From Bin80 sp965116685 (GTDB lineage Bacteria; Bacteroidota; Rhodothermia; Rhodothermales; Bin80), in NCBI GenBank assembly GCA_965116685.1, contig OZ220707.1, forward strand, positions 744,001-808,000: a DNA stretch of 64,000 nt, read 5' to 3'. Position numbers and translations under genes: made by a program. The notes under the pieces were generated by a model, which saw only the letters and a list, made by a program, of their open reading frames with translations, was not told the DNA's origin and did not search any database. Shown here one piece after another: positions 1 to 9,348 of the stretch (position 1 is its first letter; each line of letters opens with the position of its first letter).

Positions 1-1896
1 GTCCTTACGGTTACACAAATGCTGCGCAACTACGGAGTCGTTGGCCGCTTTGTCGAATTTTTCGGTCCAGGAATTCAGGCGCTTTCCGTACCTGATCGTG
101 CTACGATCAGTAACATGTCTCCCGAGTATGGCGCAACCATGGGATTTTTTCCTATTGATGAGGTGACGCTAGGGTTTTTGCGACGCACCGGCAGAGAGGA
201 AAATCTGGTTAAATTGGTGGAGCACTATACAAAGGAGCAGGGACTGTTTCTGACCCCGGACGCGCCAGAGCCGCAGTACCTGGATACCTTAACGTTGGAT
301 TTGGGGGATGTGGTTCCGAGCGTTGCCGGGCCGAAGCGGCCGCAGGATCGCATCCCAGTCCCTGACTTGGGTAAATCTTTCCGCACCTCTTTTACCGCAC
401 CTGCCGGACCGCAAGGGTTTGGACGTCAACCGGCGGATCTGGAGCACAGTGTCAGATCTGCTGATCTCCCAGATCCGCTTCACCATGGGGATGTTGCCAT
501 CGCAGCCATCACCAGTTGCACCAATACTAGCAACCCCAGCGTCATGATTGGTGCAGGATTGGTGGCAAAAAAAGCGGTTGAACGCGGACTTAAAGTGGCT
601 CCGTACGTCAAAACCAGCCTAGCACCAGGATCCCGCGTGGTGACGGAATATCTCCAAAACGCCAACCTGATGCCCTATCTGGCTCAATTAGGCTTTGACC
701 TAGTTGGCTATGGATGCACCACCTGTATCGGAAATTCCGGTCCCTTGCCGGAAGCAGTAAGCAGTTCCATCCAAAAGGGGGACTTGGTGGTCTCGGGAGT
801 ACTGAGTGGCAACCGCAATTTTGAAGGGCGGATCCATGCTCTGGTCCAGGCAAATTACCTTGCCTCGCCACCCCTTGTCGTCGCCTACGCACTGGCAGGA
901 ACCGTGGACATTGATCTTACCCGTGAACCCATCGGGAAAGACCTTGCAGATCAGGAGGTCTATCTGCGGGATATCTGGCCGACTGCGGAGGAGATCGCTG
1001 AAACCATCGAATCGTCCATCACACCAGCATTGTTTCTCAATGAATATGGTGGCATCGAAACATCCAACGAGACCTGGAATGCGATTGAAATCCCGAGTGG
1101 CTCTCTCTACGACTGGAACGCCGATTCGACATATGTCCAGGAGCCTCCCTTCTTTGTCGGCCTCGCACGTGAAGCCGCCGCCGTGCCTCCAATCAAGGAT
1201 GCACGCGTCCTGGCAAAATTAGGCGATTCAACCACGACGGATCATATCTCACCGGCAGGTGCAATCCCACGGGAATCACCCGCCGGCATCTACTTGAGTG
1301 GTAATCATGTTTTGCCACGCGACTTCAACTCGTTTGGAGCCAGGCGCGGTAATCATGAGGTGATGATGCGTGGCACTTTTGCCAATATCCGCATCAAGAA
1401 TAAACTAGTGCCCGGCACAGAAGGTGGTCTCACACGGTGCTTTGCCGGCGACGGTGAAATCATGCCCATCTACGATGCAGCGATGCGCTATCAGGAAGCC
1501 GGAGTCCCTCTCATCGTTCTGGGAGGAAAGGACTATGGAATGGGATCCAGCCGGGATTGGGCTGCAAAAGGAACGGTCCTTTTAGGAGTCAGAGCTGTCA
1601 TCGTGGAGAGCTTTGAGCGGATTCACCGCTCGAACCTGATCGGAATGGGAGTGCTGCCTCTAGAATTTATGGATGGCGAAAATGCGGATACACTGGGACT
1701 GGATGGCAATGAATCCTACAGCCTTGTACCGCCGCAGGAAGCCAGTACTACTGTGGATGTTGTGGCCGTGCGCACAGATGGGGAAGATATCCACTTTCAA
1801 ACACAGTCCCGGCTGGATACCCCCGTTGAGGTCGAATACTACCGCAATGGTGGAATCCTGCACTACGTACTGCGCGAGTTTCTAGCCGAAGAATGA
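1..1896 (+). CDS. acnA: Aconitate hydratase, C-terminal ~630 residues (5' end outside window)
   Basis: Converts citrate to isocitrate via cis-aconitate in the TCA cycle, in the cytoplasm. The reading frame is open from base 1 (VLTVTQMLRNYGVVGKF-type aconitase sequence) before the first ATG at 19, so the gene is cut by the window edge and not truncated biologically. The three [4Fe-4S] cysteine ligands are visible: the Cys of SCTNTSN (codon 517) and the two of GYGCTTCIGNSGP (codons 715 and 724). The C-terminal swivel domain follows, with GDSTTTDHISPAG and the active-site stretch GSSRDWAAKG. Length and motif order fit the AcnA/IRP type, of about 900 residues. Its 3' end overlaps the convergent hyuB by 34 bp, leaving no room for a separate terminator. 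Confidence 0.96.
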   Translation, partial: VLTVTQMLRNYGVVGRFVEFFGPGIQALSVPDRATISNMSPEYGATMGFFPIDEVTLGFLRRTGREENLVKLVEHYTKEQGLFLTPDAPEPQYLDTLTLDLGDVVPSVAGPKRPQDRIPVPDLGKSFRTSFTAPAGPQGFGRQPADLEHSVRSADLPDPLHHGDVAIAAITSCTNTSNPSVMIGAGLVAKKAVERGLKVAPYVKTSLAPGSRVVTEYLQNANLMPYLAQLGFDLVGYGCTTCIGNSGPLPEAVSSSIQKGDLVVSGVLSGNRNFEGRIHALVQANYLASPPLVVAYALAGTVDIDLTREPIGKDLADQEVYLRDIWPTAEEIAETIESSITPALFLNEYGGIETSNETWNAIEIPSGSLYDWNADSTYVQEPPFFVGLAREAAAVPPIKDARVLAKLGDSTTTDHISPAGAIPRESPAGIYLSGNHVLPRDFNSFGARRGNHEVMMRGTFANIRIKNKLVPGTEGGLTRCFAGDGEIMPIYDAAMRYQEAGVPLIVLGGKDYGMGSSRDWAAKGTVLLGVRAVIVESFERIHRSNLIGMGVLPLEFMDGENADTLGLDGNESYSLVPPQEASTTVDVVAVRTDGEDIHFQTQSRLDTPVEVEYYRNGGILHYVLREFLAEE

Positions 1897-3437
1897 CCGC
1901 CGCCGCCGGGTGTTTCAATACGAAGACGGGCCCCGGCCTCTAACCTGCGTGTAAATTGACCGGGGAGCTTGGTTATGCACCCGTCCGCGGAGATGAGAAT
2001 ATTTTGCCCCTTCCGGCCTGGAGCACCGCCGCGGAGTCCCCAGGGAGCATGGCGGCGGCGCTCGCTGAGCATGGTCACCGTTGCCTCCTTCAAAAGCTCG
2101 TACTCTCGCACGATCCCGTCTCCACCGTGAAACCTTCCCTCTCCTCCACTGCCCTTGATGAGCGCGTACTCATTAATCCGAAAGGGGAATTGCATCTCCA
2201 ATGCCTCAACAGGAGTATTCAGGGTGTTGCTCATGTGCACATGTACACCACTCAAGCCATTCGAATCAGGTGCTGCCCCCATTCCCCCACCAAGTGTCTC
2301 ATAGTAAGCGTACGTGGTCCCATCTGGATACTTCCCTCCGATCGTCACATTATTCATCGTGCCCTGACCTGCAGCAGGGATCTCGTCTGGTAACGCCTGC
2401 GCCAAGGCCCCAAGAACGACATCCGTGATTCGCTGAGATGTTTCCACATTGCCCCCTGCGACTGGCGCTGGCCTGGATGCATGGACCAGCGTATCCTTGG
2501 GAGCCGTCACATGGATCGGCAAAAAACAACCCGCATTCACTGGCACATCTTCCTTGAGAAGGCACAATATCACGTAGTAGCATGCAGATGCGGTGACAGC
2601 CAATACGGTATTTAATGGTGCATCCAATGTTGGATCCGTGCCCGCAAAATCAAACGTCACCTCGCTACCAAGAATTTGAACCGAGGCGCTGATGGATGCA
2701 TCCTGACCATCTGGCAATTCCAGCTTATCTTCAAATTTATAGGTTCCATCGGGCCAGGTCTGAATTGCAGCCCGCACCAAATTCTCGCTATACTGCTGCA
2801 GGTAAGAGCTATATGTACAGACTTCCGTTTGTCCATACTTTCCCAGGAGTGACTGAAGACGCTGCTCTCCAACTGCATGCGCAGCTCGCTGAGCAGCTAA
2901 ATCTCCACGCCTCTCTATAGGGGTGCGCACATTGGCAAGTATCATGCGAAGCACACTCTCATTTAATTCCCCTGCCTCATAGATCTTGATTGGCGGAATG
3001 ATAATCCCTTCCTGAAAAAGCTCTGTGGACAAGGGAAGCGATCCTGGACTCATCCCCCCAACATCCGCATGATGGGCCCTGCTGGCAACGAAGAAAACGG
3101 GCTCGTTGCCCGCAAAAACAGGCGAAATCATCGTGATATCCGGCAGATGGTTGCCCCCATCAAACGGATCATTCAGAATTATGATATCTCCTGGACTCCA
3201 TTGAGCAAAGGTCCTGAGCGCTGCTTCACAACTCGCAGGCATGGCCCCAAGATGAACCGGTATATGGGCCGCCTGGGCAACCATATTCCCCTTTGCATCA
3301 AAGACTGCGCAGGAATAATCCAGACGCTCTTTGATGTTGGGCGAGTATCCGGTGCGCTGCAGCGTGACCCCCATCTCATCGGCAATGCCGACGAGTCGGT
3401 GGCGATAGATTTCTGTCAGAATCGGGTCAATCATCAT
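1863..3437 (-). CDS. hyuB: Hydantoinase B/oxoprolinase family protein (HyuB)
   Basis: A 524-residue HyuB-type subunit. The family includes N-methylhydantoinase B, the acetone carboxylase alpha subunit and the C-terminal half of 5-oxoprolinase; these perform ATP-dependent ring opening or carboxylation together with HyuA. Family hallmarks seen are the N-terminal DPILTEIYRHRL, the RLDYSCAVFD and NDPFDGGNHLPDI stretches, and a Gly-rich C-terminal GGSGGEGRFHGGDG. The ATG lies inside the last codons of hyuA (11-bp overlap), implying translational coupling and a heteromeric complex. The actual substrate cannot be read from sequence. The 3' end overlaps acnA convergently. Confidence 0.9.
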   Translation of the reverse strand: MMIDPILTEIYRHRLVGIADEMGVTLQRTGYSPNIKERLDYSCAVFDAKGNMVAQAAHIPVHLGAMPASCEAALRTFAQWSPGDIIILNDPFDGGNHLPDITMISPVFAGNEPVFFVASRAHHADVGGMSPGSLPLSTELFQEGIIIPPIKIYEAGELNESVLRMILANVRTPIERRGDLAAQRAAHAVGEQRLQSLLGKYGQTEVCTYSSYLQQYSENLVRAAIQTWPDGTYKFEDKLELPDGQDASISASVQILGSEVTFDFAGTDPTLDAPLNTVLAVTASACYYVILCLLKEDVPVNAGCFLPIHVTAPKDTLVHASRPAPVAGGNVETSQRITDVVLGALAQALPDEIPAAGQGTMNNVTIGGKYPDGTTYAYYETLGGGMGAAPDSNGLSGVHVHMSNTLNTPVEALEMQFPFRINEYALIKGSGGEGRFHGGDGIVREYELLKEATVTMLSERRRHAPWGLRGGAPGRKGQNILISADGCITKLPGQFTRRLEAGARLRIETPGGGGHSSARNSRST

Positions 3438-5463
3438 GACGGATCCAGTTAAGATGGAGATTTTGCGATTGGTCGACCATCACACTCCAATCAGAATAAA
3501 TCATTAACGTGGAATCATATTGAACAACCAAAGCAGGCCCTTCAAACCTGCACCCTTCATGCAGGAGATTCCGGCGTATAAGAGGGATCGCCAATGGTCC
3601 ATCCGCCGTAAAATAGACGGGAGTACGCGGGGCCTCTGCTAGACTGAAAGGGCGGTTCATTGCGTCTTTGTTGGGGGAAGGGATCTTTTGCGATTGGGCT
3701 ATGCTGGCCTGCAGTCGTACCGCAACCGATTCAACGGGCAGTCCCGGCGTAGAATACCCATACCGTGTATGATGTGCTGCATGAAACGCCTCCCCCGCTG
3801 CATCAATATTCTTTGAAGTAGCGGGTAAACTCAAGGGGACGGTGAGTTCGTAACTCTGACCGGCATAACGCAAATCAAGCCTGCACTCCAGCTGTGCCGC
3901 CTCCGAATCCAATCGGGATAGGACGACAGATTCCAATTGATTGACGACAGCCTCCAATCGTTTGGGCGCTGCAGCAAGTTTTTCCAGCGGCAGCAGGAGT
4001 GCCTGCGATGCATCGCTGGTGATATCTGCCATCAGTAGCCCGAACGCGCTGAGAACACCTGGATGGCGCGGAACCAGGATCTTCTGGACTCCCAATGAAC
4101 GTGCAATCGCACATGCATGCAGCGGCCCGGCTCCCCCGTACGGGACCAGTACATGTGATCTCGGATCATACCCACATTCCACCGATACACGTCGCAATGC
4201 CCGCTCCATGGTCGCATTTGCAACCCGCAGAATCCCCAATGCGGTTTCTTCCACAGAAATCTCAAGAGACTCTCCCAGCCTTGCAATTGCCTTACGTGCC
4301 AACTCAATGTCCAGCGCGCGTGAGGATTTTCCGCCAAGAAACTGGGATGGAATCAACCGTCCAAGTACGAGGTTGGCATCTGTGACCGTGGGGGTCTGGC
4401 CACCTTGTCCATAACAAACCGGACCTGGCATGGCCCCCGCGCTTTGTGGACCTACACGCAGTATACCGCCTGCATCTACACGGGCCAGGCTTCCTCCACC
4501 CGCCCCTACGGTATGAATTTGTGTAGTGGGTAACCGGAGTGGAACCTCACAAACAACACTTTCGGTTGTTTGAGGAATCCTGCCAGGACATAATGCTACA
4601 TCCGTACTGGTCCCACCCATATCCAGCGTCATGATTTGTGGTTTGGCAGTCCCCAATGCATGCTTCGCCAAAGTAAACGCTCCGACCACGCCTCCTGCAG
4701 GTCCACTCAAAACTAGCCGGACCGGTTGCAATGTTGCCTGCTCAGCATCCAATGTTCCACCGCTGGACTGCATCACTTTCAGAGATCTGCCTTCAAGCAC
4801 ACGCCCAAGATGTGTTAAATAACGCATCACCAAAGGGCGTAAATATGCATTCACTACCGTGGTTGTTGTTCGCTCGTACTCCCGATATTCAGGCAGGAGG
4901 TCAACGCTGAGCGAGACCGGTATCCCTGGGAGTTCTTTTTTCAGCAGCTTCGCAATCAAGCGCTCATGCACATTATTCAGGAAGGAAAAAAGCAGGACCA
5001 CCGCCACGCTTTCCACACGTTTCTGTTTAATAACCTGCAATAGCTCGCGAAATGCAGAAACATCCAGCGCCTTACGGATCTCACCGTTATGATCAATCCG
5101 CTCATCTACTTCAAAGCGTAATGATCCAGGAATTAATGGGGGAATTTCCGGCTGCGAAAACTCATATAATTGAGGTCGGTTCTGCCGACCGATTGCCAAC
5201 ACATCTGCAAACCCCTGTGTCGTAATGAGTACCGTTCGAGCTCCACGCTGCTCCAGAAGCGCATTCGTTGCGATGGTTGTACCATGCATGACCGGTGCCT
5301 TGGAGTCTACTTGAAGCACCTCCAAACCTCGCAGAATTGCTTGACTTTGATCGTCGGGGGTCGTTGGTACCTTATAGACGATAAGCCCGTGGGCATCCAG
5401 CACCACAAAATCTGTAAAGGTCCCGCCTACGTCAATTCCAATACGCTGACCATTTGCATGCAT
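3427..5463 (-). CDS. hyuA: Hydantoinase A/oxoprolinase family protein (HyuA)
   Basis: A 678-residue HyuA-type ATPase subunit, partner of the downstream hyuB. The N-terminus carries the actin-fold phosphate-binding loop IGIDVGGTFTDFVV (residues 8-21). Further ASKHA-like nucleotide-binding segments are LSGPAGGVVGAF, TLDMGGTSTDVAL and PYGGAGPLHA. The family phosphorylates the amide or ketone substrate before cleavage or carboxylation by HyuB. The ATG at 5463 directly precedes the conserved core, so the start is well placed. It is first in a two-gene operon. Candidate substrates include 5-oxoproline, hydantoins or ketones; nothing in the window distinguishes them. Confidence 0.92.
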   Translation of the reverse strand: MHANGQRIGIDVGGTFTDFVVLDAHGLIVYKVPTTPDDQSQAILRGLEVLQVDSKAPVMHGTTIATNALLEQRGARTVLITTQGFADVLAIGRQNRPQLYEFSQPEIPPLIPGSLRFEVDERIDHNGEIRKALDVSAFRELLQVIKQKRVESVAVVLLFSFLNNVHERLIAKLLKKELPGIPVSLSVDLLPEYREYERTTTTVVNAYLRPLVMRYLTHLGRVLEGRSLKVMQSSGGTLDAEQATLQPVRLVLSGPAGGVVGAFTLAKHALGTAKPQIMTLDMGGTSTDVALCPGRIPQTTESVVCEVPLRLPTTQIHTVGAGGGSLARVDAGGILRVGPQSAGAMPGPVCYGQGGQTPTVTDANLVLGRLIPSQFLGGKSSRALDIELARKAIARLGESLEISVEETALGILRVANATMERALRRVSVECGYDPRSHVLVPYGGAGPLHACAIARSLGVQKILVPRHPGVLSAFGLLMADITSDASQALLLPLEKLAAAPKRLEAVVNQLESVVLSRLDSEAAQLECRLDLRYAGQSYELTVPLSLPATSKNIDAAGEAFHAAHHTRYGYSTPGLPVESVAVRLQASIAQSQKIPSPNKDAMNRPFSLAEAPRTPVYFTADGPLAIPLIRRNLLHEGCRFEGPALVVQYDSTLMIYSDWSVMVDQSQNLHLNWIRHDD

Positions 5464-5949
5464 TATTCAGCCTAAATAGAGCATGGTATGATCTAAAATG
5501 TACTACTGCAATCGTTGTGAACTGGTAAAAAACATTTCACCCACCTGGGTTTATTCATTCAAGAATATCCAACTTTTGGCTCATTTCGCAACCACGCATG
5601 TAACCCCCAACTCATACTCAAGTTACAGGCCGTCGTCTGCCGAGCATGTAGTCTATCGGTTTCCATCAAACTTCCCTATGATGGATTTGGCCCATCATGC
5701 ATGCGGTATACACGCACCGATCCCTCTGCCCCGTGATCAATAAGGACCTGAATTCTACAAACCGGCTTTGGGAGGCGGATTCCATGCAATGCGCAATGGA
5801 TCTACTGGTGAACATAGTCCCCGAACATTCGAGAATACATCACCTCCAGGTACCTGAGTTTCAAGAGGGATTTTCCACAACTCCCACCCGCAAAAACAAT
5901 TCTTCTCTGAAAAGGCACAAATTATTAGGATCCTCCGTTGTATTATATA
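5464..5949. other. Intergenic region upstream of hyuA, bounded by an IS
   Basis: About 490 bp with no credible coding frame; the ORFs here have no recognisable domain and run across the IS boundary. It should contain the leftward promoter for hyuA, but I could not find a convincing TAnnTTTG box on the minus strand. Confidence 0.6.
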
Positions 5950-7946
5950 GTGTCTGTCCAGAAAATGCCTGTGCTCCGGGTCTGTTCCGAGATATTGGGG
6001 TTCATTTTGGTTCAATCCGTTTGATTATTGGTGGGGCGGTCGTTTTTGAGACACTTGTTTGTGCTGGATTTTTCTGTATTACAGGTATTTCGTATCTACT
6101 GGACACACCTCTCGCATCCGCCCGTACGAGCCACTTGATGTTCTTTCTCGGATAAGCGGGATGGCTACGCCGCGCGCCGCAATCGCTTGCGTTGTTTCTG
6201 GAGACGTCTGAGACGCTTTCGTTCCTGATCTCGCACTAGCGTCCCCAACCGGTGGATGTTCGCGGCCAATACCGAGGTTGCCACCACACGTTCGAAGCTT
6301 TCGCTGCTGGTCTCACGCACCAGTGACAAGCCTCGATGGTTGAGATGGTTCATGCAGGACTCTACTCCGGCATGCCCCTTCCGTGCGTTCTGGTAAGCCG
6401 GGTCATTCTGACGTGCTTGTTCCTCTTGGGTCCGCCCCCCTTTCTTCGGCATGGCCGTAACTTCCAGCTTTTCATCCAACTGCTTACGCACCTCAGGACT
6501 GTAAAACGCCCGGTCAAACGAGCAGGTCATGGAGATCCCTGGATACTGTGCCTCCAAGGTCTTCACCAGGGGAATCGCAATATCCTTGTCGGTTCCCTCC
6601 CAAAGAATCCCGTAGCCTAAAACAAATTGATCCTCATCTTCAATCACCGCGACCGGGACCCCCAACTCGCAGAGGATTCCTGCCTTGCCCTTGACGATCC
6701 ATCGCGTGAACGGCTTGAAGATCGAATAGATTTTCTCGTGGGTAGGAATCTGCTCTCCTTCAAAGATGCGGCGCTGGATCTGATCGGAAAATCGCGCAAT
6801 GTAGTCCAGATACAGACAGAGTTCCTGTTTTGCCTCAAAAATTTCCTGCAAAGTGGCTTGATCTGCATTGGAACGGGGGCCGGAACGGGCCAAAATCTCC
6901 TGCTCCAGTGCATTGATCTGCTCCAGAAGGTCAAGAGATTTTTTGACCATCGCACGACTGCTGCGCAGATATCTGCGAACGTTCTTGACTTTGTAGTCAC
7001 GCCGCTGACCCTTCCGAGCTGCCCTATATTCCCGGTAGACCTTATTGCTCAGACTTTGGTGTTGCAGCCAACCATCCATCCCAAATGATTTGCCCACCTT
7101 CGCACTGACACGAATCAGACAACGTACCGAGTCCCAGAGCAACAGCAGATCGGTCGGAAAGCGAACATTGGTCTTCACCGGTTTCGAGTCGCACCGACAT
7201 TTGAGCGTCTCGCCCTCGGGTTTGCCGACCATTCGGTGCCCAAGTTTGACCACCAAACAATTGACCTGCACCAGCAATTCGGGGGACAGTGCCGATACGT
7301 TATCATGAATGGCGGAACGAGTGTAGCGGGTCCGATCGTCCGCTCCATGCCCCAGCATCTGCCGCACAATATCCATATGGTTCGCCAAAGCGGTCAAAAG
7401 ATCATAGTTGCAATGCAGCGCCTGCTTCAGGCCGGCCAAAACCAAGATATTCCACACGTCCATTCCGGGGCGCCCACAATTCTTACGGGTTCCCGGTTTA
7501 TACCTCTCCAAAAGATCCATCAACTTCAATCGGGTCGGGAGGTCCAGAAAAATTTGTCGGAGCCCATACAGAAATACTTGAATCACATCCCGGCTTCTTG
7601 GATCAAGCTGGATCTCCTCCATGGAGATGCAATCCATTGATAATTGAAAGTCATACGCTTTTCGCATCGCAAAAAAAAGTTGAAGATGAACGGCCCGGTT
7701 CCACTTATACTCCCATGATCCAGGCATGGATCGACAAATCTGAAGAATAAATTCAGAGTAAAAACCGCCTTGGGATGCTTCCAATACAGGTTTTTCAGGG
7801 ATTGTGGATTTTCCTGAAAATCACCCGCCCCCGAGAGGAATTAAAAAAATCGGCGAGGAAAAAATGGAGAGAATTGCGACAAAATCCAGACACAGGAGGG
7901 CATAAAGGCACATTTTAGAGATGCGATGGTATTCTCGGACAGACAC
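5950..7946 (-). mobile_element. Insertion sequence, IS5/ISNCY-like, complete, ~2.0 kb
   Basis: Both ends share the terminal sequence GTGTCTGTCC: directly at 5950-5959 and as its reverse complement GGACAGACAC at 7937-7946. Similarity continues imperfectly inward. Each end is flanked by TATATA, so the target duplication is probably TA or TATA but cannot be fixed because the flank is self-complementary. The element encodes one transposase on the minus strand and has inserted 31 bp upstream of the next gene's ATG. Confidence 0.82.
6165..7637 (-). CDS. DDE transposase (IS5/ISNCY-like)
   Basis: About 490 residues from the chosen ATG. In-frame ATGs also exist at 7727, 7667 and 7622, and the open frame reaches a TTG at 7784, so the exact start is unsettled. 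The N-terminal DUF772-like helical part contains GRPGMDVWNILVLAGL. The core begins around KCRCDSKPVKTNVRFPTDL, which supplies the first acidic residue followed by the N-[VI]-x-[FY]-PTD motif typical of this transposase group. A later SFDRAFYSPEV and a Lys/Arg-rich C-terminus (KRLRRLQKQRKRLRR) are seen. No frameshift or internal stop is present, so it may be active. Family assignment beyond a DDE transposase is from memory of similar proteins. Confidence 0.85.
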   Translation of the reverse strand: MDCISMEEIQLDPRSRDVIQVFLYGLRQIFLDLPTRLKLMDLLERYKPGTRKNCGRPGMDVWNILVLAGLKQALHCNYDLLTALANHMDIVRQMLGHGADDRTRYTRSAIHDNVSALSPELLVQVNCLVVKLGHRMVGKPEGETLKCRCDSKPVKTNVRFPTDLLLLWDSVRCLIRVSAKVGKSFGMDGWLQHQSLSNKVYREYRAARKGQRRDYKVKNVRRYLRSSRAMVKKSLDLLEQINALEQEILARSGPRSNADQATLQEIFEAKQELCLYLDYIARFSDQIQRRIFEGEQIPTHEKIYSIFKPFTRWIVKGKAGILCELGVPVAVIEDEDQFVLGYGILWEGTDKDIAIPLVKTLEAQYPGISMTCSFDRAFYSPEVRKQLDEKLEVTAMPKKGGRTQEEQARQNDPAYQNARKGHAGVESCMNHLNHRGLSLVRETSSESFERVVATSVLAANIHRLGTLVRDQERKRLRRLQKQRKRLRRAA

Positions 7947-7977
7947 TATATATCTGCAACTACTTTTTGAGGGTCCT

Positions 7978-8913
7978 ATGCATTACGGAAAAAGGATCTT
8001 GTATTTGGGAATGTTACTCTTCGTAACCTCCCTCCTGTTGCCTGCAACTTCATGGGCACAACAGACCGCAAATTTTTATATTGGCGGCTCTACCGGGCCA
8101 TCCTGGTCTCCCAATGTCAGTGTGGTGGGGGATAGTAATGACCGTAGCAGTGTCTGTGATGAATTCATTAACCCGTTGTTTGCTGCATTGCCTGAATGCA
8201 CCCTCCCCAATCGTGGGGAAGGCGACAATTGGTCTGTGCCATTTGATGCCACATGGGGGGCCTTTGGCAGTGCTTTTGTAGGGTATCGTTTCTCTCCCCT
8301 TTTTCGCGCAGAACTGGAGTACCTCGTACGGGTCAGTAACTATGGAGAAAGATCTCCTGTCGTCTCAGCACAGGGGGTAAATTTGGACAAGCTCAACAAT
8401 GAGCTTTTTATCGCCGAGGAATGGCTGGGGACGGTGTCAACGCTCGGGCTCTTCGCAAATGTGCATTTTGATCTGAACATGCTTGACGGCCCGATTTTGC
8501 CTTATCTGGGAATCGGGATTGGATTCGGAGACACCAAGGTTGACTATGGCAGTGTCTGGTCAAGGAGTCCAGACCCTGAAGATATTGGTACCGGACGGGA
8601 CCAGCCCAATGCTGAGGAGATTGCTCGGAATCTGGCAGGTGTGGCCAGCAGTGGACACGTTACAATGCAAGAGACTCTACTTGCGTTCCAGGCGATCGCT
8701 GGTGCAGAATATTTTGTCCATGAGAGTATCGCGTTTGACCTGCGAGTTCGTTTGCTGCTGTCGGAGGAATTCAACGGGAAAATCGTCTGGGACCCACTAC
8801 GGAGCCATGTCCCAAATCTACGTAAAGATGGGAGCGAACCCGTCCATGGAATAATGAGATCGGACGATTTCTCCGCTCTCGTGCTGAGCTTTGGAATGAA
8901 ATATTATTTCTGA
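7978..8913 (+). CDS. Outer-membrane beta-barrel protein
   Basis: A 311-residue exported protein. I start it at the ATG at 7978, since it begins a clean Sec signal peptide (MHYGKRILYLGMLLFVTSLLLP, cleavage after ATSWAQ). The upstream in-frame ATG at 7921 lies inside the IS. Features typical of small porin-like barrels are the early GGSTGPSW, VGYRFSPLFRAELEYLVRVS, the repeated alternating-hydrophobic strands (ILPYLGIGIGFGDTKVDYG), and the terminal FGMKYYF ending in aromatic Phe for BAM recognition. No enzymatic motif is seen. The IS end 31 bp upstream means the native promoter is probably displaced or replaced by IS sequence. Confidence 0.8.
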   Translation: MHYGKRILYLGMLLFVTSLLLPATSWAQQTANFYIGGSTGPSWSPNVSVVGDSNDRSSVCDEFINPLFAALPECTLPNRGEGDNWSVPFDATWGAFGSAFVGYRFSPLFRAELEYLVRVSNYGERSPVVSAQGVNLDKLNNELFIAEEWLGTVSTLGLFANVHFDLNMLDGPILPYLGIGIGFGDTKVDYGSVWSRSPDPEDIGTGRDQPNAEEIARNLAGVASSGHVTMQETLLAFQAIAGAEYFVHESIAFDLRVRLLLSEEFNGKIVWDPLRSHVPNLRKDGSEPVHGIMRSDDFSALVLSFGMKYYF

Positions 8914-8920
8914 TTCGCAG

Positions 8921-8941
8921 CAGTGATTGAGTTGATCACTG
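8921..8941 (+). terminator. Possible terminator hairpin after barrel gene
   Basis: A 7-bp perfect stem (CAGTGAT / ATCACTG) with a 7-nt loop begins 8 bp after the stop codon. There is no T-run after it, so intrinsic termination is only a possibility. Confidence 0.35.
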
Positions 8942-9233
8942 AAGATGCTGATCTCTCTGAGTTCACACTCAATCTGTGATTCATTCGTTGACTTTTTGTT
9001 GTAACCATGGGATTGAACCCGTACCCGGTTCGTGTGCAATGTCTTTGACGTAACTTTGTCGTGCGCTGTGGGGAGCCACGCTTTTCCGGCGAATGCAAAC
9101 CCTATCCCCATTTACGGTCGCGTAATATCCATGGCATGTTACAGAGGTCACAACGTAGCACGTATCGAGTCAGAGGCCATTTTTGGGTAGCTTAGCGATC
9201 AAACTGACGAAGCATGAGTGAATGCCCGCAGAC

Positions 9234-9274
9234 CTCGAAACACATACTTTCGAGAACAAATGACCATGGTCATT
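9234..9274. promoter_or_regulatory. Two adjacent inverted repeats upstream of recO
   Basis: CTCGAAA-7nt-TTTCGAG (9234-9254) is followed 4 bp later by the perfect 16-bp palindrome AATGACCATGGTCATT (9259-9274), 75 bp before the recO ATG. They could be operators or RNA hairpins; the function is unknown. Confidence 0.4.
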
Positions 9275-9348
9275 CAGGCCCTATCCAGAATGATGGACAT
9301 TTTCAGGTATATGTGTGCATTAAGAGAAATCGGTCTTTCTAGATAGCC

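Larger units (their letters stand above)
8914..9348. other. Intergenic region between the barrel gene and recO
   Basis: Non-coding stretch of 435 bp. It holds a possible terminator (8921-8941) after the barrel gene and two adjacent inverted repeats (9234-9254, 9259-9274) ahead of recO. I see no tRNA or conserved small RNA. Confidence 0.6.

Noticed and set aside
5697..6155. 152-residue ORF upstream of the first IS
   Set aside because: It crosses the IS end at 5950, has no domain and no start context; judged non-coding.
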